Shown here one piece after another: positions 28,917 to 38,459 of a stretch of DNA of 58,892 nucleotides. Numbering within the stretch: the first letter of the stretch is position 1; the number at the start of each line of letters is the position of its first letter. The notes under the pieces were generated by a model. The model ran no database searches, was not told the DNA's origin, and saw nothing but the letters and a program-made list of their open reading frames with translations. Position numbers and translations under genes: made by a program. This DNA comes from Marinoscillum furvescens DSM 4134 (lineage in GTDB: Bacteria > Bacteroidota > Bacteroidia > Cytophagales > Cyclobacteriaceae). The stretch is taken from assembly GCF_003386095.1 (NCBI RefSeq), contig NZ_QREG01000010.1, positions 137,269-196,160 of the forward strand, in the 5' to 3' direction.

Positions 28917-31900
28917 TTAGTGCTTCACCAAGCGAATAGCTGCAAGATTTTCTATGTTGATGAAGTACACGCCAGCTTCCAGATCCGTCACATCGATTTG
29001 CTGGTTGATCACCGGCTTGGTGATTTCCAGTCCACCGAGGTTGATGATACGCACTTCGTTTACGTTTTGTACGCCAGTCAGCGTGACGATACCCACCGTA
29101 GGGTTAGGGTATACGGCCAGTTCCACATGAGGAGTGCTTAGTGGCTCAAGTGTGAAGTTTACAGCGTAGGTCTGTGTAGTGCTTCCATCCTGAGCAGTGA
29201 CTACTATAGTCGTAGCTCCCGGCAGGGAAGTAGCTGCAGTGATTTCTACAGTAGCATTGGCGTCAGTAGCTGTAGCAGCCACAGTAGGTACAGTAGTGGT
29301 GCCAGTAGCCAGTTCCAGCTCATAAGAGAGCGTGGCAGCATCAAATCCCGTGATGGTGGTACCATCCACAGTAAGGTCAGCCAGCGTAGCGTCCGTTGCA
29401 GGAGCTTCTACCTTGAAGTCTACCGTATACGTGCTCGCAGTACTTCCATCCTGAGCAGTCACCACCACTGTAGTAGCGCCCGGTAGGGAGGTAGCAGCAG
29501 TGATTTCTACAGTAGCGTTCGCGTCGTTGGCAGTAGCTGCTACCGTAGGTACCACAGTAGTGCCATAAGCCAGCGTCACTTCATAGGAGAGCGTAGCAGC
29601 ATCAAATCCCGCCACAGCTTCACCGTCTACAGTAAGGCTTGCTAGTGTAGCATCAGTAGAAGGATCTGCAATTTTAAAGTTTACGGTATACGTCTGTGTG
29701 CTACCATCTTGTGCGGTCACTACTACAGTAGTAGATCCCGGTAGTTCTGTAGCTGCGTTTACTTCTATGGATGCCTTTACATGATTCGCCGCTGCTGTAA
29801 TGGTAGGTACTACTGTGGTACCATAAGCAAGGGTAGTATCATAAGTCAAGGTAGCTGCCGCAAATCCCGGGTAAGCGTTACCGTCTATACTCAAACTAGC
29901 TAGTGTAGCATCGTCTGACGCTTTTTCAGCCACTTTGAAATTCACAGAATACGTTTTTTTGGTTTGGCCGTCTTCTGCCGTAACCTCCACAGTGGTGGTG
30001 CCTGGCAATGACTGAGCCTCAGTTACTACCACAGTAGCACCCTCGTGAGCCGCATTTGCAGCTATGGTAGGTACTGTAGTAGTGCCAAATGCCAATGTGG
30101 TGTCATACTCCAATACCGCTGCATCAAATCCCGCATAAGCTGCCCCATCAATGGTCATAGAGGCCAAGGTAGCATCATCAGAAGGAGCTGCCACAGTAAA
30201 GTTTACCGAGTAGGTGTTTGAAGTCGCTGCGCCTAAATCGTATCCGGATACTACAACCGTAGCTGTACCAGGAAGTTCTGTTGCCTGGTTGATTTCTACT
30301 GTAGATTCAGATGCCAGGGCAGTGCCCGCCACTGTTGGAATTGTAGTGGTTCCAAATGGTAGAACCAAATCGTAGTTCACTACCGTAGAATCAAACCCTT
30401 CGACGGTTGTTCCGTCTACTGTCAAGTCCGAAAGTGTATTCGGTGTGTAGTCATCACGGTCGTCATTGCCATCGTCTCGGGTAACAGCTGCAAGCTGAAT
30501 GTCTTCTTCAGTGGTAAACGTCCCGATCCAATCCAGGTGTATGCCGGTCCATGCCTCTGCAGCTACTAGTTTAAATTCTAGTCGATTACTCGCAATATCA
30601 TATGCGGAAATTTCGTCTCCATTTCCTACACCTTCAGTAGCTTGAGCCTTCCAGGTAGCCCATGGCTCGGCAGCATCTGTATCTACTATTTTCCAGTACA
30701 TTACGCGGTTGCCCTTTTCGGTAATGAACGTGTGTATGATAAACTCATCGGTTTTTCCGGTTTTCATATCCGTACTTGCTCCATTGCCAGCACCAGCTGC
30801 ATTTCCAGGAGCTGCAAATTCCATGTAAAACTGAATGTCATGGCCACCGCCAGCAGTATCTATGTCAAATGTGGTAGGAAAGTCTCCAGCAAACTTTACC
30901 GCAAAGTAATTGTCGGTATAAGGGTTGATTACGAATGACTCGGTAGAACCATCCTCAAATCCATACTCAAAATCATGTCTTGTATCCTCTGCTCCAGTCC
31001 AGTTGAAATGGCCATTTTCATAGGTTCCTTTACCTCTTTCGATTCTCGCCAGGTCTCCTTCGCCTGTTGTAAAGGAATCGAAAAATTGAGGAGATTTTTC
31101 ATTGACAGAAAAGTTAACGAAATAGGTAAGCGTTATCGCCTGATTAGGTGATGTTACCACTACTTCGGCAGTTCCAGGTAGACTACCTGATTGAGTGATG
31201 TTAATGGTTGCACTGGCATTTGAAGCTACCGCTGCCACTGTGGGGGGAGTAGAAGTACCTTCAGGTAGACGCACGTCATAACTATACTTATTCTCATTGA
31301 AATCTGGGACCGATACCCCATCATAGGTTAGCTCAGATAGTCTGGCATTTGAGTCCAAATCTTCATCTGGATCATTTTCACCGTCATCTTTTCCAATGGC
31401 CATCGCTTCTATTTCAGCTACCGATGAAAAAGTGCCCACCCAGTCCAGGTTCAATCCAAATGGTTCGTTTCCTATGAATTTAAGCTCAATGCGGTGTGCA
31501 TATAAATCAACGGCTGTCCCATTTTGTGCCAAAGAGTCCCATTCGTTCCATACTTCATTTCCACCATCAGTGATCTTAAAATAGATGACTTCATTCCCTG
31601 CATCAGTTTTGAATTTGCTTAGCTTGAACGTATTGCTAAATGAAACCTCAGTGATTGTACTATTGCCACCATATTCAGAAGGTGAGGCTGAAATGTTGTT
31701 AAAATAAAATTGAAGGGCATGTTGTTCGCCCTCAGCTGTATCTAGATCGATATTAGGTGAAAAGGCCCCGAAAGCTTTTACTGCAAAGTAAACATCTGTG
31801 CTAGCATTGAGCATAAAGCTGGAGTCACCGGCAGCATCAGAGAAGCCATATTCGTAATCATGTCGCACTGCTTCTGTGGTGTATAACAAATGCCCATTTG

Positions 31901-32060
31901 TAAATTCGGGGGTTTTTCCCGCAATTTTAGAAGCAGCATTATGTATGCTATCGGTAAAATTGACGAAGAAGTTCCCCGTGATTTGGGACCATCCAGCGAA
32001 GCTTACACAAAGAAGTAATGTAAGCATCAACATTTTCTTGTTTAAGTAAGAGTGTCTCAT
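28917..32060 (-). CDS. Modular T9SS surface protein with tandem cadherin-like beta-sandwich modules
   Basis: 1047 residues, signal peptide (about 1-25). It contains two copies of an about 200-residue jelly-roll-like domain (about 27-225 and 320-530), each with FAVK, a WVGTF or WIGTF segment and an acidic DDGxxDxD tail. It also carries six about 85-residue beta modules: one after the first domain and five in tandem (about 540-970). Each module follows the pattern ATLASLTVDG, GFDAATLSYE, TTVVPTVAA, LPGATTVVVTAQDGS. The C-terminus (about 975-1047, LAVYPNPTVGIVTLTG) is a T9SS sorting domain. No enzyme motif is visible; adhesion or glycan binding is plausible. It shares its large domain with the protein at 32449-35550, so the two are paralogous neighbours. 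Confidence 0.82.
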   Translation of the reverse strand: MRHSYLNKKMLMLTLLLCVSFAGWSQITGNFFVNFTDSIHNAASKIAGKTPEFTNGHLLYTTEAVRHDYEYGFSDAAGDSSFMLNASTDVYFAVKAFGAFSPNIDLDTAEGEQHALQFYFNNISASPSEYGGNSTITEVSFSNTFKLSKFKTDAGNEVIYFKITDGGNEVWNEWDSLAQNGTAVDLYAHRIELKFIGNEPFGLNLDWVGTFSSVAEIEAMAIGKDDGENDPDEDLDSNARLSELTYDGVSVPDFNENKYSYDVRLPEGTSTPPTVAAVASNASATINITQSGSLPGTAEVVVTSPNQAITLTYFVNFSVNEKSPQFFDSFTTGEGDLARIERGKGTYENGHFNWTGAEDTRHDFEYGFEDGSTESFVINPYTDNYFAVKFAGDFPTTFDIDTAGGGHDIQFYMEFAAPGNAAGAGNGASTDMKTGKTDEFIIHTFITEKGNRVMYWKIVDTDAAEPWATWKAQATEGVGNGDEISAYDIASNRLEFKLVAAEAWTGIHLDWIGTFTTEEDIQLAAVTRDDGNDDRDDYTPNTLSDLTVDGTTVEGFDSTVVNYDLVLPFGTTTIPTVAGTALASESTVEINQATELPGTATVVVSGYDLGAATSNTYSVNFTVAAPSDDATLASMTIDGAAYAGFDAAVLEYDTTLAFGTTTVPTIAANAAHEGATVVVTEAQSLPGTTTVEVTAEDGQTKKTYSVNFKVAEKASDDATLASLSIDGNAYPGFAAATLTYDTTLAYGTTVVPTITAAANHVKASIEVNAATELPGSTTVVVTAQDGSTQTYTVNFKIADPSTDATLASLTVDGEAVAGFDAATLSYEVTLAYGTTVVPTVAATANDANATVEITAATSLPGATTVVVTAQDGSTASTYTVDFKVEAPATDATLADLTVDGTTITGFDAATLSYELELATGTTTVPTVAATATDANATVEITAATSLPGATTIVVTAQDGSTTQTYAVNFTLEPLSTPHVELAVYPNPTVGIVTLTGVQNVNEVRIINLGGLEITKPVINQQIDVTDLEAGVYFINIENLAAIRLVKH

Positions 32061-32192
32061 TTAAAGAAAGGGTTAGTTTATGAAATAGTGACCATTTTGA
32101 TGTTGATAAAAGTACTGGCATGTGTTAGCTGGCACTATCAACCATGGTGCTAAGGCTTGTCACTAATGCCCATTTATGCCGGGCAGTAGGGG

Positions 32193-32225
32193 AAAAGTCC
32201 CCAAGCCAGGGGCTTAGGGACTTTT
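32193..32225 (-). terminator. Terminator after the PID-CTERM small gene
   Basis: On the minus strand AAAAGTCCCTAAGCC pairs with GGCTTGGGGACTTTT (one mismatch, 3-nt loop), with the T-rich right arm acting as the T-run. It lies 22 bp after the stop at 32248. Confidence 0.7.
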
Positions 32226-32247
32226 GATTAAAAACAAACCGTATGAA

Positions 32248-32418
32248 TTAGCCTTTTCGGCTGTCGCGCAGCTTCTTGATGCCATAGGCACCACCTGCAG
32301 CGAGCAAGATCGAGAGCCCTCCATCTATAGGAGTGGCTGGGGGCGCACCCTGTGCCAGAGCTGGCACCAGTGCGCTGATCAGTAAACCGAGTGTTAGTAG
32401 GATATGTATCTTTTTCAT
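32248..32418 (-). CDS. Small PID-CTERM-like sorted protein, 56 residues
   Basis: Reading minus from ATG 32418 to TAA 32248 gives a 56-residue protein: signal peptide (MKKIHILLTLGLLISALVPA, cleavage near ALAQG), a short linker, the motif PPATPIDGG, a hydrophobic helix (LSILLAAGGAYGI) and a basic tail (KKLRDSRKG). The order PID motif, helix, basic tail is that of the PID-CTERM sorting tails known from Bacteroidota and is analogous in layout to exosortase/sortase signals. It lies between two paralogous T9SS genes, 31 bp before the first stop of the upstream gene and followed by its own terminator. The function of these mini-proteins is not known. Confidence 0.75.
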   Translation of the reverse strand: MKKIHILLTLGLLISALVPALAQGAPPATPIDGGLSILLAAGGAYGIKKLRDSRKG

Positions 32419-32448
32419 CTTATTACTTAGGTTAAATGGACGTTGGAT

Positions 32449-35400
32449 TTAGAATAAAAACTTGCGAGTGATCTGCCCGTCTGCAGTGAATACTTTCAGG
32501 ATTTTGATACCTTCATTTTGCACCGGGATGATCAGTTGCTTCGTTTGCAGTGTGAGTTCGTTTTGCGACAGCACACTTCCAGAAAGATCATACAGTACAT
32601 AGCCCTGTACGCTTACTTCTTTGCCAAATGAAAGCTCAATGCGGTCTTCCAGTGTTTTGAAAACCGTGTGTAGCGCTTTGTCAGCTGCCAAAATAGACTT
32701 AGTACCATAGGTCAGTCTAAATCGGTTTTGGTTGTTGCCCTTAGTGGCCTGGAAAGTGATGTTTTGCACCTCGCTGAGGTTGTAGTTTTTACCTGTTTGC
32801 AGGTCGGTAAGGGTGAAGGTAAAATCATCTGTGAGGCCTGTAAGTGCTGCCACACTGAGGGTAAGCTCAGTATCTACTGACAGGTTAAAAGCAAGCTCTG
32901 TGCTGGTGCCCTCCACTACTGGCAGTCCCTGGATAGCCATAGGCTGATCGTCCATGAGGCTGTATAGCGCTATGTCGCTGTTTCCAAAAAGCTTAGCAGC
33001 ATCATAGCCACGGTCATTGGCCAGTGTAGCGTCTTCACGCAATCCGATAAGCGTTTCATTGTAAAGACTACCATCTGCAGAAGTGAGCGCCAGTTTTAAG
33101 TTTAGCTCATGCGCGTCGGCTTTGCGGAAAAAGCTAGCGTCATCATTATGGCCAGATACGCGCATTGCTTCAGTAAATGTGACATCAGCAGTACCCTGAG
33201 CAGCTACTTTTACAAAGAAGCCCTGCATGGCACCGATGTTGCCATTGTAAGAACCTCCGTTCGGGCCAGCGGCTACAGCTCCAAGGTTGGTTACCGTGAG
33301 GTAATCACTGTTGGTGCCCTGGCTACCATCATTTTTGTCATCCCATAGGTAGATGGCCGCATCCAGGTTGGTATTGGCATCTATAAAAGCCTGCGTGCTA
33401 ATGGCTGCAGCATAGGGGTTGCTGAGTAAGTTCCAACCCTGTTCACTGGCAGTACCAGCAGAGTAGGTGAGTCCTGCTACGGTTACGTTTCCACTGTTAG
33501 GTGTTCCAGTAAGCGAAATGCTGCTCTGGCCAGCCTGTGCATAGCCTACCCCAGCCTGTAGCTGAGTAGCTGCCGCATTTGCCCATCGTGCACCGCCCTC
33601 AGCACTGTACGCCTGCGTTTCGTCATAGCTGTATACAGTTGAGCCAAGGTTTGCGCCAGTGATGGCAGGGTCTGACACTACAGGCGAGCCTACAAAGCTG
33701 TAACCAAGTGCAGAACCGTTGGTATTTCTATTGAGTGTGACATTGGCCACATTCATGCCTTCGTAAGTAAGTAGTGATGCACCAGAAGCAATGTTCACCG
33801 CTCCGGATCCGGCCAGGTCACCTTTTACGTCCAGTGTACCTGATGTGATCGACAGGTCGCTGGTGCCTACATTGAGAGCTGCACAGGTAAACCCTGCACC
33901 TGTATAGTTGGCATTGAGGGTAGCTGGTACATCCTCAGTTACTGATGCTGACCAGTTGGCTCCGTCCCAGGTTACCGCCTCATCAAAATCTCCATGGCCA
34001 TCATCCATGCCATTAGCAGCGGCTTCTATGTCGGCCACAGTGGTGAAAAAGCCTACAAAGTCGATGTTCCAATCGAATGCCTCAGAGGCGTGGCGGAATT
34101 TGAATTCTATTCTGTTTACCCATACATCATAACTTGACTCTGGATCTCCACCATTCACACCATTTTGGGCATCTAGACTAAAATCAGCCCAGCTGGTGTT
34201 TCCTAAGGAGTCTATCGGTACGTAAATGACTACATTGCCATTGGCTGTAGTATAGTTGTAGTCTGTAAGTGGGTAATCATTGGCGTCTATTGAGCCTGCA
34301 AAACTTACGTCTGAAGAAACAGCTGTATGCTTTAAGTCAACATAAACATCAAAAGGAGTTTGGTCCAATGTAAATCCACCTTGCAAAGCTCCAATGAATT
34401 TAACAGCAAGGTATTTGTCTCTAATTGGGTTTAGCGTCAGGGTTTCGTTAGTTCCATCGATAAATCCATATTGAAAATCCTGGCGGAAGTTTCCTGTGCT
34501 TTCCTCATAGCCTGCTGCCATGAAGTGACCATCGATCGTTTCAAAACTACCAGATTCCAAATCCAATTTCGCATTTTGGTCTGCATCTGAGAAGGTGATT
34601 AGCAGCTGATCGTGTGTGCGATCATAAGCGGTGAAATTCACAGTATGTGTTTGGGTCGTATTGCCGTCAGCAGCAGTTACCTCAATGGTGGCTGTACCTG
34701 GCAAATTACTCGCTTGAGTAGTAGCTGTTATCGTAGCGTTTTGGTCTGAAAGGGTACCGGCAATGGTCGGAGGTGTGGTGGTGCCTTCCGGTAATACAAT
34801 GTCGTATGAGAATACGTTTTCAGAAAACCCTGGGATAGTGGTGCCATCCATCGTAAGGTTAGAAAGCTTAGCATCAGTGCCAATAACTTCGTCGTTATCA
34901 CCTGTGCCATCATCAGCAGTAGCAGCATAAGCCTCTATATCAGCTACGGTTTCGAAAAAACCCATCCAATCTACTGCAAGGTTTACAGCCTGGCTTCCAC
35001 CTTTATACTTAAACTGAAAATTGCTCAACGTAACGTCTCCGTATTCTGCTTCCATCAGTTGGCGCCAGCCTTCTATTCCGAATTGTGGGCTGCCATCGTC
35101 TAGCGTATCTAATTTTACGTAGTAGACCTCATTTCCTGCTGCCGTAGTATAATACCCGTAGGTTTTATGCTCGATTTTTAAGTCTACCGAGTTTTTAGCT
35201 GTGGCCTGGGCAGGTAGAGGTGCAAAATAAACTTCACAAACGGTGTGAACTTCTCCGTCTACTGAACCGCCATTATCTATGTAGTCCTGATCGTTGGGGC
35301 CAAGGGGAGCAGCACCGATGAACTTTACGGCGAAATAACGATCTGTCATGGTATTGAGTGTGAAGTTGCTCCCTCCCCAGGGGTCTCTCAATCGAACTTC

Positions 35401-35550
35401 TCCTCCTGCAGCGGCTGAGCTAGTATAATGCCCATTGGTGTTCGATGAAAAGGTATGAATGAAATTGGTTTGTGCCTGAGAAAAAAATCCCAGCCCTAGC
35501 ATACAGATGAAAACTGCTGCTTTAAACACATGGAGTCTCTGTTTTTTCAT
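32449..35550 (-). CDS. Modular T9SS surface protein related to the 28917-32060 gene
   Basis: 1033 residues, signal peptide (about 1-26, ending SQAQ). It has two copies of the same about 200-residue jelly-roll-like domain as its neighbour (about 28-215 and 310-525; segments YFAVKFIGA, DWMGFFETVADIEA and DFVGFFTTVADIEA) with one cadherin-like module between (about 225-308). Then comes a region of repeated short strands (about 540-660), a WNLLSNPYAAAIS segment (about 735) common in T9SS surface proteins, and a C-terminal T9SS-like domain (about 950-1033). No catalytic motif is seen. It is probably transcribed together with the PID-CTERM gene 30 bp downstream. Confidence 0.8.
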   Translation of the reverse strand: MKKQRLHVFKAAVFICMLGLGFFSQAQTNFIHTFSSNTNGHYTSSAAAGGEVRLRDPWGGSNFTLNTMTDRYFAVKFIGAAPLGPNDQDYIDNGGSVDGEVHTVCEVYFAPLPAQATAKNSVDLKIEHKTYGYYTTAAGNEVYYVKLDTLDDGSPQFGIEGWRQLMEAEYGDVTLSNFQFKYKGGSQAVNLAVDWMGFFETVADIEAYAATADDGTGDNDEVIGTDAKLSNLTMDGTTIPGFSENVFSYDIVLPEGTTTPPTIAGTLSDQNATITATTQASNLPGTATIEVTAADGNTTQTHTVNFTAYDRTHDQLLITFSDADQNAKLDLESGSFETIDGHFMAAGYEESTGNFRQDFQYGFIDGTNETLTLNPIRDKYLAVKFIGALQGGFTLDQTPFDVYVDLKHTAVSSDVSFAGSIDANDYPLTDYNYTTANGNVVIYVPIDSLGNTSWADFSLDAQNGVNGGDPESSYDVWVNRIEFKFRHASEAFDWNIDFVGFFTTVADIEAAANGMDDGHGDFDEAVTWDGANWSASVTEDVPATLNANYTGAGFTCAALNVGTSDLSITSGTLDVKGDLAGSGAVNIASGASLLTYEGMNVANVTLNRNTNGSALGYSFVGSPVVSDPAITGANLGSTVYSYDETQAYSAEGGARWANAAATQLQAGVGYAQAGQSSISLTGTPNSGNVTVAGLTYSAGTASEQGWNLLSNPYAAAISTQAFIDANTNLDAAIYLWDDKNDGSQGTNSDYLTVTNLGAVAAGPNGGSYNGNIGAMQGFFVKVAAQGTADVTFTEAMRVSGHNDDASFFRKADAHELNLKLALTSADGSLYNETLIGLREDATLANDRGYDAAKLFGNSDIALYSLMDDQPMAIQGLPVVEGTSTELAFNLSVDTELTLSVAALTGLTDDFTFTLTDLQTGKNYNLSEVQNITFQATKGNNQNRFRLTYGTKSILAADKALHTVFKTLEDRIELSFGKEVSVQGYVLYDLSGSVLSQNELTLQTKQLIIPVQNEGIKILKVFTADGQITRKFLF

Positions 35551-35974
35551 AAATCATTAGGTTTTAGTTTGGTGATGAGTGACTGGCAAACCGGGTAGTA
35601 CGCTGGTTTGTGACTTCAGATTTTCATCAGATTTTTCAAAGCTATGTCTGAGTGGGGCTTCAAGGCTATCACTTATGGTGCATTACCTGTAGGTTATGGT
35701 CCATTACTGAGGTGAAGAGGTGTCAAATCCTGCAGGAAAATGGCTTTTTGGCATCTAAAAGACAAGGGTCTAGCAATATGTCACCATTGTTTGAAATAAG
35801 GGCTCTTTTTAGGAGAGCTGTAGTTGTAAATGAACCATGTTTTATGCCTTTTGAGTAATAATAAAAATTTGTTATTTGAATTTGAGCCTAGCTTGCTCAT
35901 GTAAAATCAAACGATAGATTAAGAGGGAAGATAGGTTGGGTAAAGGCAATAATTAACACTTAGAAACGAGCAAT
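35551..35974. other. Divergent promoter region with direct and inverted repeats
   Basis: About 420 bp between divergent genes. An inverted repeat CAAACC (35587-35592) / GGTTTG (35605-35610) lies close to the minus-strand gene. A 14-bp direct repeat TTATGGTSCATTAC occurs at 35673-35686 and 35694-35707, exactly 21 bp apart. A 68-codon open frame at 35652 overlaps these and has no recognisable content, so I do not call it. Confidence 0.5.
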
Positions 35975-38344
35975 ATGAACACTAAGATTATACTGTGGTT
36001 AGCCATGAGTTTGTCGTTTTTGGCTTATGGCGGGTATTCTGAAGAAGTGCAACTATACGTAGTAGCGGATGGTGAAAAAATATCAGGTGTCCCCAAATCA
36101 TCCATATTCAAATCGATACCGGATGCCCTGGAAGAGGCTCGTAAGCTAAAATCAGAGGACACGGGTTTACACGTTGTTATACATATAAAAGAGGGGGCAT
36201 ATTACCTGGAGTCTCCATTAGAGATCACTCCAGAGCTCAGCAATCTTACCCTCAAAGGTGAGGGGCCTGAAAGCGTTCGTATCAAAGGGTCACGCTTGTT
36301 AAAACTAAAATGGTCTGAATACGATGGAGACATCATGGTTGCTAAAGTGCCCAAAGACATCAGCTTTGATCAGTTGGTAATCAACGGACATCCTCAGATA
36401 CTGGCGCGCTATCCAAACTATGACGAGTCTGCTAAATACTGGCAGGGATATGCGGCCGATGCTTTATCCAAAGAGCGAATCGCTACCTGGGAAGATCCAA
36501 AGGGTGCGTTTTTTCATGCTTTGCATGGCGGTAGATGGGGCGGTTTTCACTGGCAAGTGACTGGTGTGGATGCCAGCGGGGAGGCTATACTGGAAGGAGG
36601 CCATCAAAACAACAGAGGCTCTCGTCCACATGAGGAGTACCGCATGGTTGAAAATGTGTTCGAAGAGCTAGATAGCCCTGGTGAATGGTATTTGGACCGA
36701 AAAGAAAACAAACTCTATTTCTGGCCACAAAAGGAGGTGTCTTTGAAAAACGCCACTGTAGAGGTGTCCAGCCTTAAAAGCCTCGTGCAAGTAGTAGGTA
36801 CTTTAGACAACCCGGTGCACCATGTGACGATAAGTGGTATCCGGTTTGAGCACACCCGACGTACCCTCATGGAAGATTATGAACCATTGCTGCGTAGCGA
36901 CTGGATGATCTATAGAGGAAGTGCTTTGTTTTTTGAAGGTACCGAGGATTGTAAGGTTACTGATAGTGAATTTGTGCATTTGGGTGGCAATGTGCTGATG
37001 GCTAGCAGCTATAATACTGGTCTGACCATTTCAGGAAATCACATTCATGATTGTGGAGCCAGTGCGGTGTCGTTTATTGGAGATCCTTCGGCGGTACGGT
37101 CACCCTCGTTCAATTACAGAGAATACGTAGACCTGGCAGATATGGACATGCAGCCCGGACCTAAAAATGAGTTGTATCCACGAGAATGCCTGGTAGAAAA
37201 TAACTTGATCTATCGGATAGGTAGGGTAGAAAAACAAACGGCTGGAGTGCAAGTCTCCATGGCGAAGGGCATCACTATAAGCCATAACTCCATCTATGAC
37301 GTGCCCCGAGCAGGTATTAATATAGGCGATGGTACCTGGGGAGGGCACGTGCTGGAGTTCAATGATGTATTCAATACGGTATTGGAAACCAGCGATCATG
37401 GTTCTTTCAACTCCTGGGGGCGGGATCGCTTTTGGCTGCCAAATCGTAAGAAAATGGACAGCATCACTACTGCACATCCAGACCTGTATAAGCTGGATGC
37501 CGTTTATACCACGACTATTCGTAACAACCGATTCCGGTGTGACCATGGATGGGACATAGACCTGGATGATGGCTCTTCTAATTACCACATTTACAACAAC
37601 CTGTGTTTGAATAGTGGTATCAAGCTACGCGAAGGATTTGAACGGGTGGTAGAAAACAATATACTGGTAAACAACTCGCTCCACCCGCACGTGTGGTTTG
37701 CCAACAGTCGGGATGTCTTCACTAACAATATTGTAGGTGATGCTTACCAGGACGTGAGGCTCCTGGGCTGGGGCAAGGAGTTGGATCACAACCTCTTCCC
37801 AACAAAAGAAGCTCTGATGAAATCGCAGATTTATGATCGTGATCTCAACAGTACCTATGGAGACCCGAAGTTTAAAGATCCTGCTAATCTTGACTTTTCA
37901 GTAAAGGAAGGGTCACCTGCCTTCGAAATAGGCTTTGAGAACTTTCCGATGGATCAGTTTGGTGTGCAGATACCAGCGCTCAAGGCCATGGCTAAAACAC
38001 CAGAAGTGCCCGACATGAGTAAAGCTAAAAGTAGCCGTAAAGCCACTCCAGTGGTGGCATGGTTGCGCAATCAGCTCAAAAGTGTGGAATCTGAGCAAGA
38101 ACAATCTGCCTATGGCCTGCCTACAGCAGAGGGTGTAATCGTATTGAGAATTTGGAAGCCCAGTCCGGCAGTGCAGGGCAATGGCTTGCGCAAAGGAGAT
38201 GTGATCCTGTCCGCAGGAGGAGAAAAGATAAAGAACACCTTAGACTTTTTGACGCAAACCAAAAAATATCAGGAACAAGGGGAGATGCAAGTCGTGGTGA
38301 TGCGAAATCAAAGTCCTGAAGAACTTCAGATTCGTTTGAAATAA
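35975..38344 (+). CDS. Right-handed beta-helix protein with C-terminal PDZ domain (GH141-like)
   Basis: 789 residues, signal peptide (about 1-20). Parallel beta-helix rungs run from about 60 to 640 (PbH1-type repeats such as NVLMASSYNTGLTISGNHIHD). A split middle region (GEWYLDRKENKLYFWP) is typical of GH141-like and related beta-helix glycosidases, a family that includes alpha-L-fucosidases. The C-terminus (about 705-789, AEGVIVLRI, NGLRKGDVILSAGGEKI) is a PDZ domain, an uncommon partner for a glycosidase. It stands alone before the next terminator. Fucosidase activity would suit the GH29 gene nearby but is inference. Confidence 0.72.
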   Translation: MNTKIILWLAMSLSFLAYGGYSEEVQLYVVADGEKISGVPKSSIFKSIPDALEEARKLKSEDTGLHVVIHIKEGAYYLESPLEITPELSNLTLKGEGPESVRIKGSRLLKLKWSEYDGDIMVAKVPKDISFDQLVINGHPQILARYPNYDESAKYWQGYAADALSKERIATWEDPKGAFFHALHGGRWGGFHWQVTGVDASGEAILEGGHQNNRGSRPHEEYRMVENVFEELDSPGEWYLDRKENKLYFWPQKEVSLKNATVEVSSLKSLVQVVGTLDNPVHHVTISGIRFEHTRRTLMEDYEPLLRSDWMIYRGSALFFEGTEDCKVTDSEFVHLGGNVLMASSYNTGLTISGNHIHDCGASAVSFIGDPSAVRSPSFNYREYVDLADMDMQPGPKNELYPRECLVENNLIYRIGRVEKQTAGVQVSMAKGITISHNSIYDVPRAGINIGDGTWGGHVLEFNDVFNTVLETSDHGSFNSWGRDRFWLPNRKKMDSITTAHPDLYKLDAVYTTTIRNNRFRCDHGWDIDLDDGSSNYHIYNNLCLNSGIKLREGFERVVENNILVNNSLHPHVWFANSRDVFTNNIVGDAYQDVRLLGWGKELDHNLFPTKEALMKSQIYDRDLNSTYGDPKFKDPANLDFSVKEGSPAFEIGFENFPMDQFGVQIPALKAMAKTPEVPDMSKAKSSRKATPVVAWLRNQLKSVESEQEQSAYGLPTAEGVIVLRIWKPSPAVQGNGLRKGDVILSAGGEKIKNTLDFLTQTKKYQEQGEMQVVVMRNQSPEELQIRLK

Positions 38345-38423
38345 GTATTAAAAGAACACATGATATGGTTAGGCAATGTATTTAGTTAAGTCGATTCAAT
38401 AGTAGTTCTTAGATTAGTTGTTT

Positions 38424-38459
38424 AGAGGTTGCTTTCGTGTGAAGGTAACCTCTTTTTTT
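38424..38459 (+). terminator. Terminator after the beta-helix/PDZ gene
   Basis: AGAGGTT (38424-38430) pairs with AACCTCT (38447-38453), followed by seven T. It lies about 80 bp after the stop. Confidence 0.7.

Noticed and set aside
35652-35858. Plus-strand open frame of 68 codons
   Set aside because: It overlaps the direct repeats in the promoter region and has no recognisable features.
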